This document shows, in pieces, positions 1 through 11,019 of a stretch of 64,000 nt of DNA. Origin of the DNA: Daphnia carinata (taxonomy: Eukaryota; Arthropoda; Branchiopoda; Diplostraca; Daphniidae). Both the position numbers and the translations under genes were made by a program. Below the pieces are notes generated by a model that saw only the letters and a list, made by a program, of their open reading frames with translations, was not told where the DNA came from and searched no databases. The first letter of the stretch is position 1. Each line of letters opens with the position of its first letter. The stretch is from the NCBI RefSeq assembly GCF_022539665.2, contig NC_081336.1:5410221-5474220 (forward strand), given 5' to 3'.

Positions 1-471
1 AGAATCAAACATGAGAAGGAAAGAAGTAAGAAAAACGGAAGTGAAAAATAGTCTACGGCTCTTGAAAGGTCAACTTATTTTTCCGTCGGCTTTTCCTAGT
101 TAGCTACGGCAAAAGGGAAGAAAAATATAGGGCACTGGAATATAATTGTGTTTTCGAGGGGGAGAAAATTTCATCATAATAACTAATATCGTTGGAAAGA
201 GGAGAGGATATACTTAAATATCGAAAAGAGAAAACAATAAAATATAATATAGTTTAGCGGGGAGGACGAGAAGAAAAACGTTTAAAAGTTTACGGCGGAA
301 AAAGTTTTTGCCGTGAAAGGTCACGCACAGTGTTCGAATTTTTTCCTAAGTTTTAACAAGGCGGTAGGGATAGCGCATAAAGGAAAAAGTATACTACGGC
401 ACACAAAGAAAAATGCAGTTAACGGAAACAATCGGTATGTTACCCAAACATTTACGCCAGGTGTAAAACAT
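1..471. other. AT-rich DNA without a recognisable gene
   Basis: No open frame of interest on either strand. The hexamer TACGGC recurs (near 54, 105, 291 and 395, and again near 1254), which may be chance or the debris of an old repeat. Confidence 0.5.
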
Positions 472-545
472 TAGCTAATAGCTTAGTGGAAGCGCTCTCA
501 GCTGTGATACCAAAGGTTCTGAGATTCGAATCCCCAGTTTGACTA
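472..545 (+). other. tRNA-like sequence, probably a pseudo-tRNA or SINE head
   Basis: A 74-nt stretch has a box A-like TAGCTTAGTGGAAG (479-492) and a box B-like GATTCGAATCC (523-533) at the usual spacing, with a pairable D stem (GCTT/AAGC). The outer 7 nt at each end pair at six of seven positions if a G-U pair is allowed. The anticodon arm does not fold and the T stem has mismatches, so a working tRNA is unlikely. A tRNA-derived SINE head or a decayed tRNA gene fits better. Confidence 0.35.
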
Positions 546-1363
546 GTTAACTCATCGTTCGCAAGGTAGCGTATATAGTAAGCTACAAGAAGGCGTTACA
601 TATAAATTGGCAAGTATTTATATAAATGATGAAACAGACAGATGCGAAAGTTATTTTTTTTTAAGTCCGACGCAGTGAGAATGGAAGAGAGAGAGAGATA
701 ATGGAAGGAAGAGACAGAGAAAAGAATGTGCTATATGAGAGGAAGATGTTCTATCGCTCGAGGCGTGAAACAAGGCCATATGCTCCAGACATATTGTGTT
801 GAAAATGAGACACGTTACTTGCCCTGTGGCAAAACGTAGAGGCAATATTAACGCGTATAAATGGGGCGTATATTGTTTATGAAAAAGAAGGAATAGAAGG
901 TAAAAACTCTACCTGGCGCGAGAGAGAGAAAGAATAGGAATAAGGGAAAGGGAAAAATGCGAGAATGCATTTTCGGCAACTTGTGTCATTTACTAGAAAG
1001 AAGTCTTTCGCGGATAACGTGTGGCGAATAGGCAGACAAAATTTTTACTTTTTTATTATAAGGATGGAAGTTGGGTTGTTTCCTAAACTGACAGATGGAC
1101 AAGTTGTGCATGTAGCATATACTTATTCATCTTTTTGTCTAAGGTAATGAGGTTCTTTTAAAACCTTTATTTTTTTTATTTTGTTTGTTATTTCCTTATA
1201 ATGGTTCCCTCCCTAGTTTCTAGCAGTAACCTCCTGAAGAAATGGAACATTTTAGCTACGGCCTATTTTTATTGACATGTAACATGGAAGGGAAACAGGT
1301 TACGTAGAATAGGTATTGACTACATGATTATAAAATTGTTGTTGGTAGAATTTTCTGTCTTTT
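546..1363. other. Intergenic, no gene seen
   Basis: AT-rich with a short GA-rich tract near 690. Short open frames here look like chance. Sequence downstream of the small minus-strand gene that ends at 1364 begins here. Confidence 0.5.
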
Positions 1364-1783
1364 TCAGTACGCTGGCGGATAACGATGCTCGTGGCAGTGA
1401 AGACAAAGGTCGTCATCTCCCCAGCTTTCGGCTGCAAATCCGAAAAGTGGCGGATGCCGATTCGCTGGATCCAAATCCAGGATTTCTTTCAAGCGCTCTG
1501 TCGTTTTCCTCTATTTTCCTAATTCGATGCATCGAACCAGTCCTAGAGTGAGCGAGCGGGTGACATCGTCTAGCTCTTCTTGAAGATCGCGGACTTGTCG
1601 TCTAAAGGCTTCTGTCGGTTGGGGTTCAGGTGCGGCTGCGGGTGCGTCGCCTTCTTGCGATGGTGCAATTGCGGCGTCAGGATTGAGTTGGGGTTCTTCT
1701 GCAGCGTGAACCTGTGGCTGGTTGTGCCGACACGCCCGTTTCGCGGCGGGTCCTCCCGAACGGTTGTTGTGGTTTTCGGCCAT
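1364..1783 (-). CDS. Small unrecognised gene, member 1 of a tandem pair, with an in-frame TAG
   Basis: The ATG at 1783 opens a 91-codon frame beginning MAENHNNRSGG, rich in Ala, Pro and Gln and ending in a charged stretch (RQVRDLQEELDD). It stops at a TAG at 1511-1513. The same frame then runs on for about 48 codons to a TGA at 1364 and includes LKEILDLDPANRHPPL. That segment closely matches the C-terminus of the neighbouring gene at 2710-3135 (LKRILDLDPAKRHPPL). The downstream part was therefore once, or still is, translated. Either the TAG is a disabling mutation or it is read through. A TATA box lies about 90 nt upstream. No family is recognised. Homology of the two C-termini is seen directly; function is unknown. 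Confidence 0.5.
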
Positions 1784-1872
1784 TGTAAAGAGCAATACTT
1801 CTTTTGTTTCTGCTAAACGTCTCTTGGCTGTGGATAGCTGTGAGTGTAGGTCCGCGAGGAGATGTGTCCTGA

Positions 1873-1881
1873 TTTATATAG
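1873..1881 (-). promoter_or_regulatory. TATA box of the 1364-1783 gene
   Basis: Read on the minus strand, TATATAAATC lies about 90 nt before the ATG at 1783, with no other open frame between. The second gene of the pair has a similarly placed TATA element, which supports both. Confidence 0.45.
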
Positions 1882-1889
1882 TCAAGAAA

Positions 1890-2709
1890 TCCTCACTGAT
1901 TGTCCACACCCGTTTTGAGTTTTATTTTTTTCTTTTAACATCTTCATCATTGCTCGGGTGTCAGTTTTTTTATTGTTCTTGCATGTTTCTAATTTCGCTG
2001 ATATGTCGTGGGAAAGAAAGAAAAACAGCGATCGGTGTTTTCCACTGTTCGAATCGTGGCTTGCTACTTTCCGCCACTTTTGGGTTTATTGGATTATTTT
2101 ACTGTGTTAAAGGTAATAGAGAAATAAGAAAAAGTGAAGGAAGACAACAGTACAGGTGAGTTAGTGGTGACACAGTTTTAAAGCTGTTATGCAGTGTAAG
2201 TATTTATATACTTGTCGTTATTATCTTGGTTGGGTACTGGTTGAACGCCTTATGCGTATCGCACACGACGTTTTCCGCGTTCAATACCCGTCCCCACCCT
2301 AACTATAAAAAATCCCACGGTAGGTTTTTCGGTTTACCATTCACGAAGTTTGATTAACTTCAAGGTAATAAAGGTGACCTGATGTCACTAAATAATTGTT
2401 TTTCGTGTTTTATCTAAATTGTTTTTCTTGGCATTTGGGCATTTATTTCTCGATGTTTTATTTTTTTTCGTCAAATGGGTGTTTTTAACACAGCCATTTC
2501 TCATTTGTTTGGTTGTTCTCCTTGCTGAAAACCCAAAAATTTGTTGTTGCATATTTCTACTATGTTTATTCGATTGATTTGATTAACATAAGAAGGGAAA
2601 AGCACAAGCGCGTTCTAAACTATGGAACAAACATGTTGACTACATTATTAGGGAAAAACAAGTTTTCTTCCGTTTCCTTTTTATTTTCTTCTTTTCTTTT
2701 TCTCCCGCC
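1890..2709. other. Intergenic between the two small paralogues
   Basis: T-rich on the plus strand with several poly-T runs. Apparent open frames here have no recognisable motif. No repeat structure is obvious by eye. Confidence 0.45.
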
Positions 2710-3135
2710 TTACAATTGGTCATACCAATCGCGCCTTGGCCTTTTGTTAGCTGAGTCCCACAGCTCTGACGGCCAGTTGTATAGTGGCGGATGGCGTTTA
2801 GCTGGATCTAAGTCCAGTATCCTTTTCAAGGTGTTGACTGCGCTGCCCCAATCTTCGGAGAAGAGGTCGGCGTTAAGTCTTGTGGTGAGTTTGTTGGTTT
2901 TTTCTTCAAGACGGCGCTCGTAGTTGCGATGGGCCAGATCCCAGGAGTCTTGGCTAGTCTGGTCTGGGGATCGAGGTGTTTGGTTGACCAACCCGACAGT
3001 GTTGTCTGTCGTCGTGGGTTCCGAGATAAGATCGGTAATGGGCTCTGTTGTTGACACCACTGCGTTAGCTTGCACCTCGTCACCAGTCCCTTCGACGGTG
3101 ACTTGTTCGTGTTGAACGGTAGTTTGGTTTTCCAT
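2710..3135 (-). CDS. Small unrecognised gene, member 2 of a tandem pair
   Basis: An uninterrupted 141-codon frame from ATG at 3135 (MENQTTVQHEQVTVEG) to a stop at 2710. The N-terminal half is low-complexity and Thr/Glu rich. A charged, probably helical middle (AHRNYERRLEEKTNKL) follows, then LKRILDLDPAKRHPPLYNW and a basic end (NKRPRRDWYDQL). The ILDLDPA-x-RHPPL motif is shared with the frame extension of the gene at 1364-1783, so the two are diverged tandem duplicates in the same orientation. No signal peptide or membrane segment is visible. No family or function is recognised. A TATA element precedes it. It is the more intact member of the pair. Confidence 0.55.
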   Translation of the reverse strand: MENQTTVQHEQVTVEGTGDEVQANAVVSTTEPITDLISEPTTTDNTVGLVNQTPRSPDQTSQDSWDLAHRNYERRLEEKTNKLTTRLNADLFSEDWGSAVNTLKRILDLDPAKRHPPLYNWPSELWDSANKRPRRDWYDQL

Positions 3136-3235
3136 CTTTCTTTGATGATGCTTTGGAGTGTGTATAAAATTCTTGTTAGAGTTGTGACTACAACGAGTTG
3201 TCGGAAAGATGTGGCTCTTTTCGATCTACTCACTG

Positions 3236-3243
3236 TTATATAA
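3236..3243 (-). promoter_or_regulatory. TATA box of the 2710-3135 gene
   Basis: TTATATAA about 100 nt upstream of the ATG at 3135. A second TATA-like element (TTTATACAC on the minus strand, near 3163) is closer to the ATG, so the start site is not settled. Confidence 0.4.
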
Positions 3244-3540
3244 TTTCGAGTTTTTTTGTTTTTCTCTGAACCGCGATCAACAGACTTACATGCTCATGAG
3301 TTATCAGATTTAATCTCTGAAACGCATTGGCAATTGTCTATTCCTTTGCGGACGTGCGGTGGCGTTTTATGGTGTCGTTGTTGCTGACGGAACGACATCC
3401 GGCGCTATCTGCTGCGTTTCATGATTATCACTGGAATCATCTTCGACAATTGGTGTGAGATTGAGGTGATGGTCAATTCCCAGCCTCGTTGTTTCTAACT
3501 CCACGGTGTCCGACACCATGTTTTGAATTCCCACGGTTTC

Positions 3541-3680
3541 GGATGGTAGCCGGAGAAATAGGACCTGGAGAAATAGGACCTGGAGAAATAGGACCCAATC
3601 TTCAAACATTTTTTGAAGGGTCCTATTTCTCCCTATTGAGGGTCCTATTTCTCCAGCCTTGAGGTCCTAATTCTCCATCT
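3541..3680. repeat. Hairpin built of GGAGAAATAGGACC repeats, copy 1
   Basis: Three GGAGAAATAGGACC-type units are followed after a short AT-rich loop (near 3605) by three units in the opposite sense (GGTCCTATTTCTCC), so the strand can fold into a long hairpin. The reverse complement of this block, including its flank (CCGGCTACC.. against CCGGCAATC..), matches the block at 11525-11712 beside the Gypsy integrase. It is therefore probably a detached end of a related element in the opposite orientation. Confidence 0.7.
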
Positions 3681-3689
3681 TAAAAAAAT

Positions 3690-4925
3690 TAAACGTGGAA
3701 TGGGCTTAATATTCCGATATGTTGAAAAAAAAACCGAACGGCTTATATTGGTTTCTGCACTTCAAACACCGTTATCAATATGACGCCTTTTCACTGCATT
3801 ATAACTTTTTTTAAAAAATTTACATTCATAATATTTTTGCAGGATTATATGCTTTTTCTATTGCTTTTTAGAGCTCATTCAATAGAAAAGTAATTTTGTT
3901 TATACAGTATTTGGATTTTCGCATTTCACATTTTCTTACTGGTGTTTTCAGGCCTACCATCACCCGCCCTTTACTAGTGTCGCTATTCACTTTTTTTTTT
4001 TTCTTCGTGCCTCAATGAGGATTCTTGGGAGGGCACATAAGTACCTCTTAATACACAGATAACTAAGAAAATTATTATATAAAAATAATTTAAGAAACGT
4101 TAATTTCATAATAAAACACTGTTTGCCCTTGCGCAAAATATTGTTTTTTACGATATATATGGCAACGGTTACTACAAGCAGACGACTGTTTCAAGCTCGA
4201 AGTGTCAACATCCTACAATTCTATGAATCGTTGAAGTTGCTTATTGTAAGCGGTGTTTGTTTGACAGGTAAGTGGCTAGTTTCAGTAAAATTAAAAATTT
4301 TCTATTACCTAGGTTTGGCAGTTTTGGTACATTTCAAATTCATGTTGGCATTAGCACCACAGAAGAAATAAATTTACTTGGAAGGAAAGGTATTTAAAGT
4401 GTAGACATAATTTTATTAGTTGCAGTTGGAAATTTGACACACATTACTAATCCGAAATGTTTCTTAGGTGGTTACTTTCAAGGAGAATCATGAAACTAGA
4501 GCATGATTTACCATGAACCATTTGGGAACCAACTTGTTAGCTGCCTTATAGCTATCATCCTTCTGGTAATCTAGATTTTCACAGATTTTTTGTTCGTGAA
4601 ATTTATGTAATCATTTTTCTTATCGTTCAGATGAAATAACAGCATTACAGCTGTTAGTTACGTCAAGACATTAATCTCAAGATGCAAGTACTGAGCTTTA
4701 ACGGATTTCAATTTACAGAAGCAAGACATCCAATTCTGTTGTTGAGGAGAAAACCAACTACACACCCAGCTATGAATGGACACATATGTGTAATTGAATC
4801 TAAATTAATTTTATTTTTATGGTTTAAAGGCTTTCCGTTCTAATCTTCCTGCTAGATAGTATCTGAGAGCCATTCTTTAATTATCATTTCACTTAGATGC
4901 ATTTTCAACTAGTAACTACATTAAT
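3690..4925. other. No recognisable gene
   Basis: AT-rich DNA. The short frame near 4123-4371 has no motif and is broken by splice-like sites. Upstream exons of the JADE-like pseudogene could lie here but none is identifiable. Confidence 0.4.
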
Positions 4926-5084
4926 TTATTATCGTCTTAGGTAGCAAACCGAAATCGGTACCATCGCTGAGCAGTGCCCAAGAAAATGTCCAGGAGCACG
5001 TAACACTATTCCTTATTATTGATTTCCATGATATCAATATTGGATATGGATCACGGGATCTCATGTTGAAGGCGAGGGGGAGGA

Positions 5085-5999
5085 GAACACCCAATCCGTT
5101 AGAAAGCTGAAAAAAGAAATGACCGTCGAAGAAAGGCACTTAATCCGTGCCCAAAAGTATAGGATACATAAACATTTTTACGTTTTGCGTTTAATTATTT
5201 AGAGTTACTTGTGTGTGAAAAGGCTACAACTCATCGAATCGGACTTTTATAAGCATGCCAGCATTAATGAAACGGCGCGGACGCTAGATCTTGATCTCGA
5301 TGTCGTTGATCAAATTTTCAACTTTTGGGTTCTTAAACGAAAGGTGTGTGCTCCCAAATTCATGTGTCTCTACTACAAGCAATCAATTTTCTTTTCTAAA
5401 ATTTCCAGTCCAACCGAGACAGACCATTGCTACCGCCCAAAACCACTGAAACGGAAAGATTAAGTCAGCAACAACAGCAAGATATGGAACGTATGAAATT
5501 GTTTGTACAGCTACGACAAGACCTAGAGAGGGTATGAACATACTTCTCATTAACTTTATTATTTTATCTCGTTAACTGCAGAGTTGTCAGTAAAAACTGT
5601 TCTTCGCTGTAGGTTCGAAATTTGTGTTACATGGTCAGCCGAAGAAATTATCACGATCGTATTTTCGATTGCGAGAACAAACCTTCCACAAGCAACAGCG
5701 ATTTTGTCTCTGTCTGATCTACAAAAAACTATCACCCCAGCAGAACTGACGCCAATCATGGCTCCAATGTCTATGACCTTGTATATTTACGTGGGGAAAC
5801 GATCCAAAAAGAAGGCTTTGAACAAGTCATTCAACTCATAGCAGGCGTACAGTCGAACATCCCCGCAATGAAAAAGGTTTGGCTTTTCCGTAATTATCGA
5901 TGACAAGGAAACAGTTCTCAATCTGTGTGCGTTGAATTTATTTGGTTGCAGGATAAAAATGGAATCGTTGGTCGTCCCAATCATTTAAAGGAAGACAAC
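5085..5999 (+). pseudogene. JADE-family PHD-finger protein fragment, part 1 (interrupted by hAT)
   Basis: Several spliced exons encode the region C-terminal to the PHD fingers of JADE proteins, which are scaffolds of the HBO1 histone acetyltransferase complex. Seen in order: EMTVEERHLIRAQK (to about 5155), RLQLIESDFYKHAS..VVDQIFNFWVLKRK (to 5343), then LLPPKTTETERL..MKLFVQLRQDLERV (5409-5532), then VRNLCYMVSRR and, one base out of phase, RLREQTFHKQ (from 5612). Introns are short GT-AG. The shift after MVSRR and later stops mark it as a pseudogene. The last exon (from about 5953) is split at 5999 by the hAT insertion and resumes at 9718. The PHD domains themselves were not found upstream. Family assignment rests on remembered JADE motifs. 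Confidence 0.6.
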
Positions 6000-8900
6000 C
6001 AGGGTTGGAAGCGGTACTTTAAAAAAGTACCGTTACCGCGGTAGCGGTACTTCAATTTTCGTAAAAAGTAGCGCGGTAGCGGTAGTACCGCGGTAAAATT
6101 TTTCCAAGTACCGCGCGGTAACGGTAACGGTAAAAAACGAAATTTGCAAAAATACCATCAAAATTCATGAAAATCACTGCTGTATTGATGTGATCGTATT
6201 ACAATGAATTATTGGCCCTTAAAAACAACATTTTTTCAAAGTTTTCGTCTGAAAGACGATTTCTTGTTGGCCGAAATATAGTTCCAGCTACGCTGAAAAG
6301 TCGCTCAACGGAAGCAGAAGAGGGTAGGGCAGTATTATATTTCAAATACATCTCTTTAATGGACGGATATTTCCTAAGGCTGGAAATTGTTGTCGAAGGA
6401 TCCCCCATGAAGGCTACGGCCTCGTTGTAGGAATTTTTGACGTTTGTGGTGGTCAAAGAGCGGAAAAAATCTTTTTTTCTTTTCGGACTAAATAAGTCGT
6501 TTTCTTCACTTTGATCTGACAGCAAAGGCGACCTTTAAATGAAAATTTAAATTAGATAGACAAAAATATTGTTGAATTTTATAAAGAATATATTTACCTG
6601 TTTGCGCTGATTGTACTGGCGCTGACAGCAAAAGTTTCATGATGAGCAAGCAATTTGTCCATAAAGTACGATTTGTTTTCCTCAATGACCCATGACATTT
6701 TAAATTTAGGGTGTAAAATAGCAGCTAGGATGTGGTCATCGTCCTGGAAGCAGGTATTAAATCTTTTGGTTACAGCTGCTATTATTTCCGTAATATAGGA
6801 TTTGCAGTGAACAATGCCAGGCGTTCGCTTTAATTCCAACAATTTGTTTTTCAAAATCGTCAAAGTTGGTAGCAAATATCCCATTGAAACGTTGCGATCA
6901 GCCTGAAGGACGTCTAATGCGTCTGCCAGTGGTCGCATGATTTTGACAAATTCCTTAATATATTCTTCTTCGGCTGGACGGAAATAGGGAATATTGAAGT
7001 GTTCAAATACTTCTTTTAATTCTTGCTTCTTGTTGTGGATGAAGTATCTTATGCGTTCAACGGCGTCGAAAAATGAGTTCCAACGGGTCTCATTATGGAC
7101 TACAAACAACAATTTGAGTTTTGCCTGGATGACATCCGATGCTTTTGTACTTCGATTTTGCTTTTTCCACAGCATCTTCATTTTTAGTTCTGCAGATTCT
7201 TTCAGTTTTTTTAAAGCAGGCTCCATGTTTTCAAAGACATCTTTGCTCGCGATGAGATTCAAAGAATGGGATGCGCATCTGCGATGAGTCGGAAGAGAAT
7301 AGATATCTTGGGCATTGTCTTTGATATCCAAAGTTTCCGTTAACGGCAAAAAACAAAATTGTGCGTCGTCTTCATGGACTTCATCAACGTTTTCGAAATC
7401 TGCTGAAGCATCAGAAGGCAAATGTTCTGCTGTAGAATATCAGGATAACAAAAAATTATTACTATGCATCAATGAGCTTAACACTATGTATCAAAACTTA
7501 CCAATATCCTCGTTTTCGACATCACTTTCTGAGAAATCTGATTCCATTTCCTCAAGAATTTTCACGAGAGAGGCGTTTTCATAGGGCTGTCTAAAGCTGC
7601 AGCCAGCTTTTGGCGAAGACTTAGCTGGTCCTTGATCAGAATCAGAAGCTACATCCACCGAAGCTACTGTATTTATTGAAGGCACTTTAACGGAAAACAA
7701 CCGAAAGGCTTTGACGAAATTGCTTCCGTTGTCAGTGACAGTAGCGACGACTTTTGACGTTATGTCATATTCTTCATGAATGGACTCTATCAGTCGGGCG
7801 AGAAGGTCATAATCACACTTACCTTGAACTCTTCGAATTGCAAGGCAATAGGATTCTCGCTTAAAGTCTTCAGAAATCCAATGTATGGTCATCCCCAAAA
7901 AGCTCTTTCGTCGGGACGACCAACAGTCAGCAGTAGTACAGAGCCATTTTGCTTGATTAAGTTTTTCCTTTAGCTTCATCTTCTTCTTTTCGAAGGAAAT
8001 ACTTATCTAAATAGGAGGATACAATAGGAAATACTTTCCTATAGTATCCTCTACTTTTGACTTGAAGACGAGGGCATAGTCTGCGCAAGAAAAGCCTAAA
8101 TTCCGGTCGTTCAGTGTGATACACCGGTAAAACAGCGTCACAGAGATATTCCTACCAAGCAGATGTAATGAAGTTTAATTAAAGAATAAAAATAATGAAA
8201 GCTTACCACGATATAGTTGTCAAACATTTCTTGCGTTAAAATGCGTGGGTAGCCACTAAACGATAGCTTTGTTTGGGTTTGTTCTGATGTTGCTGCAGTT
8301 GCCTGCGGTTGCTGTAGTGAACAAAATCGTTTCCCTTTGACACTGGCACTGTCAATTTCTTTGCAAAGGATGTTGAAGTTTTCAAGATCTTCTTTATTGT
8401 GCTTGATTGAAATGTGTTTTCTTATGTTGCCTCTTGAATTGTTCACTGCTGATAGTGCCTTTGGCTTTATTTTGCATTGTCCAATAAGGCATTCATAGTA
8501 TGAAGTCCCCTTTCTCTTGCCTGGTCCAACATATTTTATTAGCGTTTCAGGGTAAAGCATGACGCGTATGTCGCCATCTAAAGTGAAATTAAATTTATAT
8601 TGTAAACTAATTTTATTGGTTTTAAGTTTTTTCTATGTTTGAATTTCTCACCTTTTTTCCCTTTTCGTGTAGCACTAGTTTTCGCGTCACTAATGTTGGT
8701 GGATATGTCGAGAGATGGTTCAATGACAATATCCATACTTAAATCTTCTTCGGATATGTCATTATCATCGGTGGGAAATTCAAAATTACCTGTTTAGAAT
8801 AGAAAGTTTCATTAAAGATAAGATAAGCTAGCCATCATACTTTCAAACACTATAATAACTTGAAGTACACCCATATAATAGCAAGATTTTTTTACAATAC

Positions 8901-9709
8901 GCTATTGATGGGCTGCAATACTTCAAAACATTGAACGCTGCTGCAGTAGCAGCTATAACACACTCCTAGCATTAGCCTAAAGAACCTAGCAAAATTAAGA
9001 ATTCAACTTTTGAAGGGTACCTGAGGTAGAATTTGTCCAACATTTAGAGGTATTTGATTCATCGGGGTCCCTCAAACCCTGCGAGCAGCTTTGGACAAAG
9101 CTTACTTCTTCACTCTCCAATTCCTCCGTGGATGAAGACCCTGTGTGGAGAAAAGCATCGTGTACTATGTAAGGAAGAAGATACAGTAGGTTATTAGCTG
9201 GTAATACTTTACCTTTATCGGGAGAAGCGTTAATACTAATATTATTTATGACTTTACCTCGCCGATTGGGAGCCAAACGAGGCTTCGTAAGCACTTTATT
9301 ACCCGACTGGGACTTAGATTTCCTGAAAATCACATAATAGAAGATCATACCACTTACTTGATCAGGGAAAACAAATTACCTTTCAGATTGACGTTTTGGG
9401 CTTGGTGCCATAATGTATTCTTGCGATTATTGAATCTTTCACAAAAGAAACTGACTTCTGAGTTCTTACTGAATCTGAAACAACACGCTTTGAAATATTT
9501 ACCTAAAATGCAGTCTGCTACATAAAGGAATAGCTTAATAAACGCATCGCTAGATGGCGTAAAAATACCGTTACCGTTTTCTTGAATTTTGCACTGGCGG
9601 TAACGGTAGCGGTAATGTTGACAAACAAATACCGCGGTAGCGGTAGCGGTAATACCGCATTACCGCGGTACTACCGCGGTATTTTTTTTAACGCGGTAGT
9701 CCAACCCTG
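6000..9709 (-). mobile_element. Complete hAT DNA transposon
   Basis: Terminal inverted repeats begin CAGGGTTGGA at 6000 and end TCCAACCCTG at 9709. An 8-bp target duplication AAGACAAC lies at 5992-5999 and 9710-9717, the size typical of hAT. Both ends carry dense subterminal arrays of GCGGTA/TACCGC (about 6010-6135 and 9560-9700), probably transposase binding sites. Length is 3,710 bp. One spliced transposase gene fills the interior on the minus strand. Excision at the duplication would rejoin the JADE-like exon. The clean ends and target duplication suggest a fairly recent arrival. Confidence 0.93.
6199..9410 (-). CDS. hAT transposase, spliced
   Basis: Cut-and-paste transposase read right to left. 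A likely start is the ATG at 9410 (MAPSPKRQSER, then a GT donor). Small basic exons follow (KSKSQSGNKVL near 9310). A BED-type zinc finger sits at about 8400-8510 (ECLIGQC, then HISIKHN). The catalytic core carries TADCW (near 7930) and VTDNGSN (near 7735), the two expected acidic positions. A long insertion/helical domain spans 6594-7421. The hATC dimerisation domain is at 6199-6400 (SSASVERLFSVAGTIF, with the catalytic Glu). The large exons 7491-7979, 6594-7421 and 6199-6525 are free of internal stops, and introns are about 70 bp, so the gene may still be functional. Exact exon edges in the N-terminal third are uncertain. Confidence 0.85.
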
Positions 9710-9717
9710 AAGACAAC

Positions 9718-10060
9718 CCATACAAACGCACGTACATGAATGGGGGCGAAAGTCGTTGATTCCGCTCGCTATCTTCCATCAGTGCCGAATCGGCTGCCTC
9801 TGATACTGAAACAAACAGTAGATGGAAGAGACCGGTATTTCAAATCATCTTCCTGTTCGAGTTTCTACGCCGATCACAATTTCCCATTTTTTATTCTTTC
9901 CGTCCAGGTGAGAACACCTTCGCAAACATCAATTACCTCGGTCGACAGCGATTTCGATGTAGCCATTACACAGCTTGGTTCCAAAAAAGCCAGTTCGAAA
10001 ACTAGTGATAGAGCTGGCAAGTTCATTTACACCGACAGTGAAGAAGAAGCGGGACCTTTT
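9718..10060 (+). pseudogene. JADE-like fragment, part 2 (beyond the hAT element)
   Basis: Sequence continues the interrupted exon with PYKRTYMNGGESR, a TGA, then, in the same frame, RSLSSISAESAASDTETNS. After a TTCCGTCCAG acceptor-like site a Ser-rich stretch follows (SVDSDFDVAITQLGSKK), ending acidic (YTDSEEEAGPF). The in-frame TGA and the lesions upstream mean this is not an expressed full gene. Assignment depends on continuity with the 5085-5999 fragment. Confidence 0.45.
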
Positions 10061-10184
10061 AGGCTTTTGATGTTACCTGCTAAATTTTTGTTTAATTGTT
10101 TGTATTTTGTAAAAATAAATGTAAATCAATTACCAAAAATTTATGGTTTTATTTTAATTTAAACAAATTTTCTTGCGTCCTTTG

Positions 10185-10460
10185 GCTGCCGCGATCCGGA
10201 CATTCCGCGGATGTTCCAATACGTACGTTCACTGAACGTACGGATTTGCCATCCTGCAGACGTCCAACTAAGGACGTCCGTAGTACTCCCAAATAAGGAC
10301 GTTACCAGGACTTCCAATTAATTACGTCCGTAGGACGTCCTCCAGTGGACGTCCCTAAAACCGGACATTAGGACATCCTGGTGACGTACATCTGCCGTCA
10401 GAATAGGACGTCCCGATCGGCCAGCCAGGACGTAGATGGGATGTCCCTGGGACGGACAAA
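10185..10460. repeat. Cluster of GGACGTCC-type palindromes
   Basis: About fifteen copies of GGACGTCC or its one-off variants (ACGTCC, GGACGT, GGACATCC) occur in both orientations within 275 bp, plus a CGTACGTTCACTGAACGTACG palindrome near 10220. This looks like the subterminal part of a DNA transposon or MITE. No clear terminal inverted repeats or target duplication were found. Confidence 0.5.
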
Positions 10461-10494
10461 GGCTAGTAAGGTATGTATGTGCTATAATCTTTTT

Positions 10495-11010
10495 GTTTAA
10501 GGAAGGCAAGCCAGCATATGCCATCCAATTTCAGGGGAAAAGCAGGACTGATAAAATGAAAACTGAACTTAAACGGAAGTTAGATAAGTTGGAGAAGAAG
10601 AAACTAAACAAACAAAGGAAAAATAACAGATGCCAAGGTAAACTTTGATTTCGACAAAAAAAAAATAGACCTTCAACTAATTTTACTTTTCTGTATTATA
10701 ACAGATAAAAGAATACTAAGAGCAATAGGTTAAAAAAAAATGTGGAATTGATTGCGAGCTTGATAAACCAATTAAGAAAGAGAATAAAATCAACATCACA
10801 AACGAGAAAGAAGTTGGTTGAACGCATCGAAGAACAAGAAAAGAGAAAGGAACAACAACAGAAAAGGGATAAATCAACATTAAGAAAACGAAAAATGAAA
10901 GGAAAGCATAAACTGAATAAACTAGCGAAAAAAACAAACTTATCGTATGAATTGCCGATATTGACATGGATGAGCTGCCTCGTGTTCCATTATTTACAAG
11001 CCGTGCCATG
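10495..11010 (+). CDS. Unrecognised highly charged, coiled-coil-like exons
   Basis: Two exons separated by a short intron (about 10640-10705). The first encodes KEGKPAYAIQF then a Lys-rich helix (KTELKRKLDKLEKKKLNK). The second, from about 10742, encodes LIASLINQLRKRIK then another Lys/Glu/Gln helix ending NLSYELPILTW. The composition suggests a coiled coil. It may be a further part of the JADE-like locus or a separate fragment. No start codon is convincing and there is no family match. Confidence 0.3.
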
Positions 11011-11019
11011 ATAGTTTTG

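Noticed and set aside
472-545. Functional tRNA gene
   Set aside because: Box A and B are present but the anticodon arm does not fold and the T stem is mismatched.
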